Below are positions 30,206 through 39,303 of a DNA stretch of 64,000 bases, one piece after another. The first letter of the stretch is position 1, and the number at the start of each line of letters is the position of its first letter. The stretch is from Rhodobacter aestuarii (GTDB lineage Bacteria > Pseudomonadota > Alphaproteobacteria > Rhodobacterales > Rhodobacteraceae). The stretch covers positions 1 through 64,000 of the forward strand of contig NZ_FTOG01000011.1 in NCBI RefSeq assembly GCF_900156655.1, written 5' to 3'. The translations under genes and the position numbers were made by a program. A model generated the notes under the pieces. It was not told the DNA's origin and made no database searches. It was given only the letters and a program-made list of their open reading frames with translations.

Positions 30206-31755
30206 TGAGCCAGGGCTGCCCCAAGGAAGATAACGACCCGGGTGCCGAAGGGTGCCCCATCTGCGACGCCCCGATGCGTCGTGTCGTCGCCTGCGATGCA
30301 CAAAGCATGGTCATCCAGAATGGTGCCGGGCTTCTGCTCGCACCGCACGGGCATGTCGCGCGCTGGCGGACCCTTTGCCCGGTCTTCCGCACGACCGCGC
30401 CCTGATTTCGGGCAGCGACGACGCCCTGCATGCCCACCTTCGGCCACTGATCGATCAATCGACGGCGGTGGACCTGTCGGTCTCCTTCCTGATGACCTCC
30501 GGGGTGCGTCTGGTGTTGCCGCATCTGCAGGACCTGCTTTCGCGCGACGGACGGTTGCGGGTTCTGACCGGGGATTATCTCGATGTGACCGAACCCGCGG
30601 CGCTTCGGCTGATGACCGATCTCACCGGCGCGCGGCATCTGTTCGTGTTTCGGGCCTCGCGGATGCCATTTCATCCGAAAGCCTAGCTTTTCACCTTCAA
30701 GGACGGATCCGGCGCGCTGATCGTGGGCTCGTCGAACCTGTCAAAATCCGCCCTGACCGACGGGGTCGAGTGGAACCTGCGCCAGTTCGATCGCCACGAC
30801 ACCGCGCCCCTCGCCGCCTGTGCCGGTTTCGAGGCGCTTCTGGCCCGCCCCGAAGTGACGGATCTCACGCCCGATTGGATCGACACCTACGAGGCGCGCC
30901 GAATCGTCCCCCGTCCAGACCAAAGCGGCGCTCCAGAGGAACCGACGGAGCCGCCGCCCGAGCCGCACGAGGTTCAACGCGAAGCCCTCGCCGCGCTGCG
31001 GGCCACGCGGGACAAGGGCTACGGTGCCGGGCTGGTGGTTCTGGCCACCGGACTTGGCAAGACTTACCTTGCCGCCTTCGACAGCCTTGACGCCCGACGG
31101 GTGCTGTTTGTGGCCCATCGCGAAGAAATCCTGACGCAGGCGATGGCGGCGTTTCGGGCCGTGCGGCCTCAGGCGTGAATGGGGCGCTACATCGGTGACG
31201 ACCGCGAGCCCGAGGCCGAGATCCTGTTTGCCTCGGTGCAGACGCTTGCCCGCAGCGCGCATCTGTCGCGGTTCGATCCCCAGGCTTTTGACGACATCGT
31301 CATCGATGAATTTCACCACGCCGCAGCGACGGCGGCGATCTCTTGGGGCTGTGCGAGGAAAACCTCGTTTATGAATGCGATCTCTGGTCCGGGATCGACC
31401 GCAAACTTTTGGCGCCGTTTCACTATTTCGGGGTGCCAGATCCAGTCGAATATGCGCAAATCCCCTGGCGCAGCGGCCGCTTCGACGATACGGCGCTCGC
31501 CACCCGCGCCCGGGCGGAAAACGCACTCGACCAACTGGCTCGACGCGGCGACAGCAAGACGATCGGCTTTTGCGTCTCGCGGCGGCACGCTGATTTCATG
31601 GCGTGCTTCGCCACCGAGCGGGGGCTACGCGCCGTAGCGGTGCATTCGGGCGAAAGCTCGGCACCTCGCACCAGCGCGCTTGACGCATTGGCAGACGGCA
31701 AGCTCGACATTGTTTTCGCCGTCGACATGTTCAACGAAGGGGTGGACGTGCGCCT
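30205..31755 (+). pseudogene. Decayed HIT / phospholipase-D (HKD) / SF2 helicase gene(s)
   Basis: Fragments line up with a HIT-like N-terminus, an HKD nuclease and a restriction-type SF2 helicase. 30205-30372 reads CPICDAPM and LLLAPHGHVARW, like the start of a HIT protein. After a deletion and frame change, HKD sequence (MPFHPKA, then GSSNLSKSAL) runs through a TAG at 30684-30686 where TGG is expected. The helicase Walker A is LATGLGKTYLA, followed by a TGA at 31176-31178 and the DEFHH motif. A deletion near 31330 removes the expected TATP motif and shifts frame. The rest (ENLVYECDLW to FAVDMFNEGVDV) ends abruptly near 31755, without the expected C-terminal half. Confidence 0.8.
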
Positions 31756-31889
31756 TTCGCGGGAACAGCCTAGCGGCCACTCCCCGCCATCGCTCAATGA
31801 AAATCCCGGCTCGGAAATAGCCGCTTGGCCTGTTCGCGCGGGTGGCGCGCGCGCGGGGCGGGGCGTGGGGGGCGCGGGGCGTCGTCGGC
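31756..31889. other. G-rich junction between the pseudogene and dnaE2
   Basis: This short stretch separates the truncated helicase remnant from the dnaE2 stop codon. It contains GGGG, GGGG, GGGGGG and GGGG runs separated by one to three bases at 31855-31879, a strong G-quadruplex pattern on the plus strand. No gene is seen. It marks the deletion end of the pseudogene. Confidence 0.6.
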
Positions 31890-34800
31890 TTAGGGCAGCG
31901 TGCCGCCGATCCGTTCGGGCATCGGGTGGCCGAGGTCTGAGAGCCTATGCGAGAGGTCCTCTATCTGCTCTGCAATCAAATGCACCACGATCCCCTCGCG
32001 CTCCAATCGCCCGCTCACGCGCAAAAGCCGCCCGCCCATCACCGCGCGGCGGTAGCGTTCGTAAAGCTTGGGCCAGACCACGACATTGGCGACCCCGGTT
32101 TCATCTTCCAGCGTGAGGAAAATCACCCCCGAAGCGGTGCCGGGGCGTTGGCGGGTGATGACAAGGCCGCACACACTGGTGCGCCCCAGCGGTGCTTTGG
32201 GCAATTGGTCGTGGCAGGTGAGACCAGGCAGGCCGGGGCGCAAAAGCTCCATCGGGTGGGCGCGCAAAGTCAGGCGCAGCGCAATGTAATCCTCCACCAC
32301 CTCTTCGCCCAAATGCATTGGCGGTAAGGTGAGCGCAGGTTCCACCAGCCCCTCGCCATCCAGCGGGTTGGCAAAAAGCGGCAAGGGTTTCGGGGCGCGG
32401 ATTGCGCGCACCGCCCACAGCGCATCGCGCCGGGTGAGCCCCATACCGGCAAAAGCATCGGCCTCGGCCAAGCGTTCGAGCGTGGCGGGCGCAAGCCCGG
32501 CGCGCAGCCAGAGGCTTTCAATATCGGGGTAGCCATTGCCGCGCGCGGCCACGAGCCAGCCCGCATCCTCGGCCCGCAAGCCCTTGATCTGCCGAAAGCC
32601 AAGCCGCAAGGCGAGCCGCCCATCAGCGCGGCGTTCAAGGCTGTTGTCCCATGTCGAATGGTTTACGCAAACCGGGCGCACCTCTACCCCATGTTCGCGG
32701 ACATCGCGCACGATTTGCGCAGGCGCGTAAAAGCCCATCGGCTGGGCATTGAGCAGCGCGCAGGCAAACACTTCGGGGTGGTGGCATTTCAGCCAAGAGG
32801 AGACATAAGTCAGCATCGCAAAGGCCGCCGCATGGCTTTCGGGAAAGCCGTAATCGGCAAAGCCTTCGATCTGGGCGAAACAGGCCTCGGCAATCTCTTG
32901 CGCATAGCCATTGGCGCGCATCCCGCCAATAAAGCGTTCGCGGTGTTGTTCAATCGTGCCCATGCGCCGGAAGGAGGCGAGCGAGCGGCGCAACTGATCC
33001 GCCTCTTCCGCCGAATAGCCCGCGCCGACCACGGCGATCTGCATCGCTTGTTCTTGAAAGAGCGGCACGCCGAGCGTTTTGGCGGTGACGGCAGCGAGCG
33101 CAGGGCCGAAAGGCTCGGGCGCCTCCAGCCCCTGACGGCGGCGGATATAGGGTTTGACCATGCCTCCCTGGATCGGACCGGGGCGGACAATCGCCACCTC
33201 GATCACGAGGTCATAGAAGGTTTCAGGCTTCATCCGGGGCAAAAAGTTCATCTGCGCGCGGCTTTCGACCTGAAACACCCCCACCGCATCGGCACGGGTG
33301 AGCATTGCGTAAGTGGCGCGGTCTTCTTGTGGCACGGTGGCAAGGCTGAGCCGCTCGCCTTTGTGGGCCTCCAGCAGATCGAAACTTTTGCGCAGGCAGG
33401 TCAGCATCCCAAGGCTGAGGATATCGACCTTGAGGATGCCAAGCGCGTCGATATCGTCTTTGTCCCATTCGATGCAGCTCCGCCCCGCCATCGCGGCGTT
33501 TTCAATTGGGCAAAGGTCATCCAGCCGTCCCCGCGTGATGATGAAGCCGCCAACATGTTGGCTCAGATGGCGCGGAAAGCCGATAATCTCGCCAATGAGC
33601 CGGATGGTCAGCGCCAAGCGGCGGTCTTCGGGGTTCAGCCCCACCTCGCGCAGCCGCGCCGGCTCTGCCCCTTGGTTCGACATGCCCCAAATCTGGCCCG
33701 CAAGGGCTGCCGTGACATCGGCAGAGAGTCCCATCACCTTGCCCACCTCGCGGATTGCGGCACGGGAGCGGAAATGGATCACCGTGGCACACAGCCCGGC
33801 GCGATCGCGGCCATAGCGGTCGTAAATCCATTGGATGATTTCCTCGCGCCGCTCATGTTCAAAATCCACATCAATATCGGGCGGCTCGCCGCGATGGCGC
33901 GAGATGAAACGCTCAAACACCATACCAATCATTTCGGGCGCGACATCGGTGATGCCCAGCAGGTAACACAGGATCGAATTGGCCGCCGAACCGCGCCCTT
34001 GGCACAAAATTCCGCGTCGTCGCGCCTCGGCCACGATGTCGTGCACGGTGAGGAAATAGGGCGCATAGCCCAGTTCCGCGACCAGCCCCAATTCCTTGGC
34101 CATCAGCTTATAAACGCGTTCCGAGGCCCCCCCGGGGTAGCGCCGCGCCAGCCCCTCACGCGCAAGCCGGTCCAGCCGAATTTGGGCGGGTTCGCCATCG
34201 CTGGCCTCATCTGGGTATTCATAGCTGAGTTCCGACAGATCAAAGCTGCACCGCGCGGCGATTTCCAACGTGCGCCGGATCGCGGCGGGGTGGTGGCGGA
34301 AAAGCCGCGCCATCTCCTCCGCGCTTTTCAACCGCCGCTCCCCATTGGGCAGCGCGCGGGTGCCAATGGTATCAATCGTCAGCCCCTCGCGCAGGCAGGT
34401 CAGCACATCGGCCAAAGGGCGGCGATGGGCTCGGTGCATCAGCACATCGCCCACCGCCACCATCGGTGTATTGGCGCGCAAAGCAAGATCGGCACAGGCA
34501 CGAAACCACGCCTGATCGGAGCCGTCATAATGCGGGGCGGCCCCCAGAAAGACATGGCTGGGAAAGGCGCGTTGGAGTGTTTGAAGGGGCGCGCGGATCG
34601 CCCCAGTCTGTAATGTTTCAGGCGCGCTTGGGGGCGGCAAAGCGATCAAGATCATGCCCGCACAGCCCGCCGCCAGATCACTTAGATCAAGATGGCACTC
34701 CCCCTTGCTCGCGCGGCGCTTGCCCAAAGTGAGCAACCGCGAGAGCCGCTCATAGGCGGCGCGGTCCGTGGGCAAAGCAAGCAAATCGAGCGGGCAATCA

Positions 34801-35117
34801 CGCAGCACCAGCCGCGCCCCCACAATCAACCGAGGCAAGGCTGGCGTGTCGGGCCGGGCTAAATCTTGCGGCCTGCCCACCGCTTGGCGCGAGGACGGGT
34901 CCACCTGCGCGCTGGAACGAATGCGCAGCCCCGCCGCCTCTTCGCGCAGGGTTTTGAGTGCTGAGAAGGCCCGCACCACACCCGCCAAACTGTTACGGTC
35001 GGTGATGGCGAGTGCGGTCAGACCCAATTCCGCCGCGCGGGCCACCAACTCCTCGGGGTGCGAGGCCCCGGTGAGGAAGGTGAAATTGGAGGTCACGCAA
35101 AGCTCTGCATAGCTCAT
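31890..35117 (-). CDS. dnaE2: Error-prone DNA polymerase DnaE2 (ImuC)
   Basis: Second copy-type C-family polymerase that performs damage-induced mutagenic synthesis with ImuA and ImuB. The 1075 residues start MSYAELCVTSNFTFLTGASH (PHP domain), which is preferred over a longer frame. Polymerase core motifs PPDIDVDFEHERREE near residue 400 and GILKVDILSLGML near 560 contain the catalytic Asp residues. The C-terminus holds an OB-fold (GVIFLTLEDETGVANVVVWP). It overlaps imuB by four bases and is last in the imuA-imuB-dnaE2 operon. Confidence 0.96.
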   Translation of the reverse strand: MSYAELCVTSNFTFLTGASHPEELVARAAELGLTALAITDRNSLAGVVRAFSALKTLREEAAGLRIRSSAQVDPSSRQAVGRPQDLARPDTPALPRLIVGARLVLRDCPLDLLALPTDRAAYERLSRLLTLGKRRASKGECHLDLSDLAAGCAGMILIALPPPSAPETLQTGAIRAPLQTLQRAFPSHVFLGAAPHYDGSDQAWFRACADLALRANTPMVAVGDVLMHRAHRRPLADVLTCLREGLTIDTIGTRALPNGERRLKSAEEMARLFRHHPAAIRRTLEIAARCSFDLSELSYEYPDEASDGEPAQIRLDRLAREGLARRYPGGASERVYKLMAKELGLVAELGYAPYFLTVHDIVAEARRRGILCQGRGSAANSILCYLLGITDVAPEMIGMVFERFISRHRGEPPDIDVDFEHERREEIIQWIYDRYGRDRAGLCATVIHFRSRAAIREVGKVMGLSADVTAALAGQIWGMSNQGAEPARLREVGLNPEDRRLALTIRLIGEIIGFPRHLSQHVGGFIITRGRLDDLCPIENAAMAGRSCIEWDKDDIDALGILKVDILSLGMLTCLRKSFDLLEAHKGERLSLATVPQEDRATYAMLTRADAVGVFQVESRAQMNFLPRMKPETFYDLVIEVAIVRPGPIQGGMVKPYIRRRQGLEAPEPFGPALAAVTAKTLGVPLFQEQAMQIAVVGAGYSAEEADQLRRSLASFRRMGTIEQHRERFIGGMRANGYAQEIAEACFAQIEGFADYGFPESHAAAFAMLTYVSSWLKCHHPEVFACALLNAQPMGFYAPAQIVRDVREHGVEVRPVCVNHSTWDNSLERRADGRLALRLGFRQIKGLRAEDAGWLVAARGNGYPDIESLWLRAGLAPATLERLAEADAFAGMGLTRRDALWAVRAIRAPKPLPLFANPLDGEGLVEPALTLPPMHLGEEVVEDYIALRLTLRAHPMELLRPGLPGLTCHDQLPKAPLGRTSVCGLVITRQRPGTASGVIFLTLEDETGVANVVVWPKLYERYRRAVMGGRLLRVSGRLEREGIVVHLIAEQIEDLSHRLSDLGHPMPERIGGTLP

Positions 35118-36586
35118 GCAAATTCTCCCTGCACAAACCAGCCCGGATCTTGCGGGGTGTAAAACATCCACAACCGCCGCCCCTCGCGCGTTTCCACCCG
35201 CCAGTAATCGCGCAGGCCCCGGCGCCAATTCTCATCCTCGATCCACCATTCCGGGGCGATGCGTTCGGGCCCGGTGGCGCGCCCCAAGCTGAGCCGCATG
35301 CCCCGCCAGCGGAAACTGCGCGGCGGCTCGGTGCCCTGTGCGGCAATGGGCTCGGGCGGGAACAAACGCAGCGGGCGTGGGCGCGGCGTAGTGAAACCGC
35401 TCTGCGGGGCGCTGAAGGCCGCAGGCGCCAGCAAAAAGGCGCGCTCGGGGATGTGACTTTCCGCAGGTAAAAACCGCTGAACATTTTCCAGCCCGATCCG
35501 CGTGCCGATCCGGGTGATCAGATCGGCCAGTTGTTCGGGCGGCGCATGGCCGGGCGCGGCATTTTGCAAGGCATTGCTTTGCGGCGGGGCGAGCTTTTCC
35601 ACCTGCACCGCCTCCAGCCGCATCTGATCAATGCCAAAGCCAGCATCCACATCTTCCAGCCCACGGGCAAAAAGTGGCAAGATGCGTGCAGGCTCCCGCA
35701 TCGGTGCAGCCAAGCGCAATTCCACCTGTTGGCTCGCCTGATCGACCCGGCGTAGGGTCAGGCACAGCCGCCGCGCCCCCATTTCTTGCGTGGCGAGCTT
35801 TTGGCACAGCGGGATGAGCAGCCGTTCCAGCGCCGCTTGCACATCGGCCTGCAAGCCGATCGGCTCGGGCAAGGTCATCCGGGTGGCAAATTGCGGCGGC
35901 TCGGCCTCGGGCGTCACGGGTTCGGGCGCATGGCCAAGGCATTGATCCAGCCGGGTCAGCAGGTCTTGCCCGAACCGCCGCGCAAGCGGCGCGCGCGGGC
36001 TGGCCGCCAAATCACCGATTTTGCGCAGCCCCAACCGCTGCAACGCAACCACCGTATCGGCAGGCAGGCGCAGCGCCGCAACGGGCAAAGAGAGCAGGGT
36101 TTCTTCGCTACCGCCAAAATGCGCCACCGCCCAAGCCGCCCCGCGTGACGCCGCAAGGCCGAGCTGCGCTGTCACCCCCGCGCGGGCAAGCCGGGCTTGC
36201 ATATCGGCCAGCATCGCCGCCTCGCCCCCAAACAGATGCGCGGCTCCGGTGATGTCCAGCACCAGTCCATCCGCACCTTCAAGGCCGACCCAAGGGCAAT
36301 ATCGCTCCGCCCAACGGCGCAACAGCCGCAGGAAACGGGCATCTTGGTCGGGCCTTGCGGGCTGGCTGATCAGGCTTGGGCAAAAGCTGCGCGCATCGGC
36401 CATGCGCATGCCGCGGTGCAACCCGTCCCGTTCGGCGCTGGTATTGAGGCAATAAATCGTTTCGCTAGCGCCGATGCGTTGGGACAGAGCAACGGGGCCT
36501 TCGACCGGGCGCGCGCGTAAAACCCGGTCACTCGCCAGCCGGGGAAACCAGATCGAGACGATGCGCCTGTGCGTTCCAGCAAACAT
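35114..36586 (-). CDS. imuB: ImuB, Y-family polymerase-like mutagenesis protein
   Basis: A 490-residue member of the Y-family fold that acts as the hub linking the beta clamp, ImuA and DnaE2. The N-terminus RRIVSIWFPRLASDRVLR lacks the first catalytic acidic motif of true Y polymerases, while VLDITGAAHLFGGE is the typical ImuB segment near residue 108. The C-terminal ImuB domain ends DPGWFVQGEFA. It starts inside imuA (59-base overlap) and overlaps dnaE2 by four bases. Confidence 0.93.
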   Translation of the reverse strand: MFAGTHRRIVSIWFPRLASDRVLRARPVEGPVALSQRIGASETIYCLNTSAERDGLHRGMRMADARSFCPSLISQPARPDQDARFLRLLRRWAERYCPWVGLEGADGLVLDITGAAHLFGGEAAMLADMQARLARAGVTAQLGLAASRGAAWAVAHFGGSEETLLSLPVAALRLPADTVVALQRLGLRKIGDLAASPRAPLARRFGQDLLTRLDQCLGHAPEPVTPEAEPPQFATRMTLPEPIGLQADVQAALERLLIPLCQKLATQEMGARRLCLTLRRVDQASQQVELRLAAPMREPARILPLFARGLEDVDAGFGIDQMRLEAVQVEKLAPPQSNALQNAAPGHAPPEQLADLITRIGTRIGLENVQRFLPAESHIPERAFLLAPAAFSAPQSGFTTPRPRPLRLFPPEPIAAQGTEPPRSFRWRGMRLSLGRATGPERIAPEWWIEDENWRRGLRDYWRVETREGRRLWMFYTPQDPGWFVQGEFA

Positions 36587-37088
36587 TCCATGCGCCCAAT
36601 GTTCCCATTTTGTTCTTAATAATTTCCCAGCGCATCAGAGTCGAGTCTTCGCGCCTTGGATCGAACACAGGCGTGGCGCGCCAGCGGGTTTCAGCAGCGT
36701 TTGAGCCCATCCCCTCGGGGATCAGACACAGCCCGATGCTGCCCCCGGTGCCTGCCGCCAATTGCAGCCGCCGCCCCTCGCGCAGGTCCAGCGGGCGGGT
36801 GATTTCGAGCACCACCAGAGCCACAGCCCCATCCTTCAGCGCCTCTTCCGCAACGGCGAGCGCATCGGTTTGGTTGGCCGGGCGCGCCAACAGCACGCGC
36901 GTCGGATCCAGCACAGGCAAGAACCCCAAAGGGTTGAGCGTGTCACTGTGCCAGCTTTCGCGCAGCCAAAGCACCGCCCCCGGCACGGAGGCAGCAAGAC
37001 ACGCCGCGAAACTAGACGCCACAGGGCCGCAAACCTCATGAACGCGCGCGGGGCGAAGGGGGAAAGGCAGAGCAATATCACGCAGCAT
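36528..37088 (-). CDS. imuA: ImuA, SulA/RecA-like mutagenesis accessory protein
   Basis: A 186-residue first member of the mutasome operon. The start MLRDIALPFPLRPARVHEVCG at 37088 is chosen over a longer frame beginning at 37196 because it gives the family N-terminus. The region LVVLEITRPLDLREGRRLQLAA near residue 105 and IGLCLIPEGMGSNAAETRWRA near 130 fit ImuA. It lacks a clear Walker A motif, as expected for this RecA-related but non-ATPase-like group. No GTTC-N7-GTTC LexA box was found in the 418 bases upstream. Confidence 0.88.
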   Translation of the reverse strand: MLRDIALPFPLRPARVHEVCGPVASSFAACLAASVPGAVLWLRESWHSDTLNPLGFLPVLDPTRVLLARPANQTDALAVAEEALKDGAVALVVLEITRPLDLREGRRLQLAAGTGGSIGLCLIPEGMGSNAAETRWRATPVFDPRREDSTLMRWEIIKNKMGTLGAWNVCWNAQAHRLDLVSPAGE

Positions 37089-37233
37089 GGGGAGAGGGTA
37101 AGGCGATTGCGCGGCCTTGCCAACGGCTGGGCGAGTGCTCGGCAGAGCTGCGGGCAGGAACTGCGCGCAATCTGTGCCGCCTAAGTTCGCCCCCAATCCA
37201 CAAATCTATCAAGTGGGCTCGCATTGGGGCAAA

Positions 37234-37253
37234 CGTCCCACTGTTTTGGGACG
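37234..37253. promoter_or_regulatory. Inverted repeat CGTCCCA-N6-TGGGACG
   Basis: Perfect seven-base arms with a six-base gap lie in the spacer between the divergent imuA and the candidate small RNA. Lookalike half-sites occur just after secA (23701 and 23722), on the far side of the accessory segment. It may be an operator or a transcript hairpin; no T run follows. Confidence 0.4.
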
Positions 37254-37273
37254 ATCTTCACCTCGCAAGAATC

Positions 37274-37366
37274 TGAGTGAAACGGACTCACCGGGATAAA
37301 CTTTTCCCGGTTCTTCAAATACGGCATGAAAAGGGCGGTGCGGGCAAACCCTGCGCCGCCTTTTGC
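37274..37366 (+). ncRNA. Candidate small RNA with three hairpins and terminator
   Basis: Three consecutive stems lie in a 418-base non-coding gap: TGAGT/ACTCA (37274-37290, seven-base loop), CCGGGA/TCCCGG (37291-37310, eight-base loop) and the terminator at 37331-37366. The upstream gene is divergent, so the terminator does not close a known gene. TTGGGA at 37246 with GAATCT at 37269 is a weak promoter candidate. The family is not recognised. It could instead be a regulatory leader of the downstream gene at 37507. Confidence 0.45.
37331..37366 (+). terminator. Intrinsic terminator of the candidate small RNA
   Basis: GGCGGTGCGGG pairs with CCCTGCGCCGCC around CAAA, with one bulge and one G-T pair, followed by TTTTGCTTATTTT. 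It lies on the plus strand 141 bases upstream of the next gene, so it would end a short upstream transcript. Confidence 0.7.
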
Positions 37367-37506
37367 TTATTTTGACAATATCGTTAACGGATTCACCAAA
37401 TCTCGGGCAATCGCGCGGCAGGGGCCTGTAAACAATGCCCCGGTTCGGCCCAAACCTTGCCCCGATCCCCCTCTAGGATGAAATCATTCGTTGAGAGGGG
37501 CATGTC

Positions 37507-38454
37507 ATGAAACCGCTTCACAAAGTTCTCATGGTCGGCACGACCTTTGTTCTAGCAGCGGCAACCGGCCATGTGATGCAGAACTCGGCCAATTCCGGGC
37601 TGCAAGAGGCGCAGGCACCTCAAGTTACCCGCGAACACTCCAGCCCGGCGCTGGACGCGCTGCATAGTGAGGCCCCCGCCCAAGCCACCACGGCACCGGA
37701 CCTTGCCGTACCACCGATGATGCGCACGCCGCTGTTTGAGACCGATCTGGCAGCGGCCCTGCCGACCGATGCGCCCGACATCGGGGGCTTTGTAAAGCCC
37801 GCCTGTGCGGCGCCACAAATCGCGCTTGCCCCGGCCCCCTTGGCCTCTGTGCAAATGACGGTTACGGCACCTTGTCTTGCCGGTCAGGAAGCGAAAATCG
37901 CCCATGCGGGGCTCACATTCCCGATCTTCCTTTCGCCTGAGGGGGAGTGGACAGGCATCCTTCCGGCCATGTCGCCCAAGCCGCAATTCAGCTTCGATTT
38001 TGGCGGAGGTGAGATCACCAGCCTTGTGGCCGAAATCTCTGGCCTCGAAAACGTCAACCGGATCGCGCTCAGCGCCCCTGCGCAGGCAGGTGTCTCTCTG
38101 CATGGGCTCGAATATGGTGCAGGCTATGACGGGGCGGGCGATGTTTCAGCGCTTGCGCCACGCACCGCAGATACGCCGCTTGGGGGCTGGATGGCGGTCT
38201 TTGGCGATGCGGAGACCATGGTGCAGATTTACTCTGCCCCCGCGAATATGAGCGATATCCGGCTCGAAATGCTGGCCGAAGCGGTGCCGGAAACCTGCGG
38301 GCAAGATGTGCATGCCCAAGCCATTCGGCTGCTGCGCGGCGTCGCGGAAGCCCCGGCGCCCATCACCGTCGCCATGCCCGGTTGTGAGGATGCCTTCGGT
38401 GCGGTGGTGATGCCGCTGCCCGATTTCCCGCTCTCGCTCGCCTCGGCGCGTTAA
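37507..38454 (+). CDS. Secreted or membrane-anchored protein of unknown function
   Basis: A 315-residue protein with an N-terminal hydrophobic segment ([20 protein letters not shown]) that is a signal peptide or anchor. A low-complexity Pro/Ala linker runs to about residue 90. A compact domain follows with several cysteines ([31 protein letters not shown]), which may form disulphides in the periplasm. GAGAGGGG precedes the ATG. A TTGACA at 37372 could be its -35 element, though no good -10 is seen. It converges on radC with a four-base overlap. No family is assigned. Confidence 0.75.
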   Translation: MKPLHKVLMVGTTFVLAAATGHVMQNSANSGLQEAQAPQVTREHSSPALDALHSEAPAQATTAPDLAVPPMMRTPLFETDLAAALPTDAPDIGGFVKPACAAPQIALAPAPLASVQMTVTAPCLAGQEAKIAHAGLTFPIFLSPEGEWTGILPAMSPKPQFSFDFGGGEITSLVAEISGLENVNRIALSAPAQAGVSLHGLEYGAGYDGAGDVSALAPRTADTPLGGWMAVFGDAETMVQIYSAPANMSDIRLEMLAEAVPETCGQDVHAQAIRLLRGVAEAPAPITVAMPGCEDAFGAVVMPLPDFPLSLASAR

Positions 38455-39218
38455 AGCAGGCCTTGGGCGCGGAAACTGAGTTCGCGCCCTTTGCCGATCA
38501 CCAGATGGTCGTGCAGCGTCAGCCCCAGCGCCTGCGCGGCCAAGTTGATCTGATCTGTCATCATGATATCGGCCTGTGAAGGCGTTGGATCGCCCGAGGG
38601 GTGGTTGTGCACCAGAATGAGCGCAGAGGCATCCAGCTCCAGCGCGCGCTTCACCACCTCGCGTGGGTAAACCGGCACATGATCAACCGTGCCGCGCGCC
38701 TGTTCCTCATCCGCGATCAGCACATTTTTTCGGTCCAGATACAGCACCCGAAACTGCTCGGTGGTGCGATGCGCCATGGCCGCGTGGCAATAATCCACCA
38801 ATGCCTGCCATGACGAGAGCACCGGGCGCTGTAACACCCGCGATTGCGCGAGCCGCTGCGCAGCGGCTTCAACGATCTTGAGTTCTTGCACCACGGCGGG
38901 GCCCACGCCCTGCACCTCGCTCAGCCGCGTGACCGGGGCAGAAAGCACCTGCCCAAAGCCCCCGAAGGTATTGAGCAATTGGCGCGCCAGCGGTTTGACA
39001 TCTTGCCGTGGCAGCGCGCGAAACAAGATCAGTTCCAAAAGTTCATAATCGGGCATCGCCGCCGCGCCGCCTTCCATGAACCGCGCGCGCAACCGCTTGC
39101 GATGATCCATGATGTAAGATGGCAACCGCTCAGAGGAAAGCGCCAGCGGCTGCGCCTCATCAAGGTCGCCAAACAGCGGTAAGGGCCGCTCTGCAAGGTT
39201 GGGGTCGGGGCTTGTCAT
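38451..39218 (-). CDS. radC: RadC-family JAMM-domain protein
   Basis: A 255-residue protein with an N-terminal helix-hairpin-helix region ([24 protein letters not shown]) and a C-terminal JAMM metalloprotease-like domain. The zinc motif [14 protein letters not shown] is intact. It was originally linked to DNA repair in Escherichia coli, but the role is disputed. The ATG at 39218 ([16 protein letters not shown]) is preferred over a GTG at 39269. It converges with the gene at 37507. Confidence 0.92.
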   Translation of the reverse strand: MTSPDPNLAERPLPLFGDLDEAQPLALSSERLPSYIMDHRKRLRARFMEGGAAAMPDYELLELILFRALPRQDVKPLARQLLNTFGGFGQVLSAPVTRLSEVQGVGPAVVQELKIVEAAAQRLAQSRVLQRPVLSSWQALVDYCHAAMAHRTTEQFRVLYLDRKNVLIADEEQARGTVDHVPVYPREVVKRALELDASALILVHNHPSGDPTPSQADIMMTDQINLAAQALGLTLHDHLVIGKGRELSFRAQGLL

Positions 39219-39303
39219 GGGCGAAGCTTGCGCCCGCAGGGTAAATGAAAGGTTAATGCCGCCCGCCACAACAGAAAACGAAAGGGCGCCCGAAGGCGCC
39301 CGT

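Noticed and set aside
32658-34613. Plus-strand frame opposite dnaE2
   Set aside because: Shadow of dnaE2, whose PHP and polymerase motifs are complete on the minus strand.
37182-37201. Possible LexA box upstream of imuA
   Set aside because: Contains one GTTC half-site but no second GTTC at seven bases; does not meet the alphaproteobacterial consensus.
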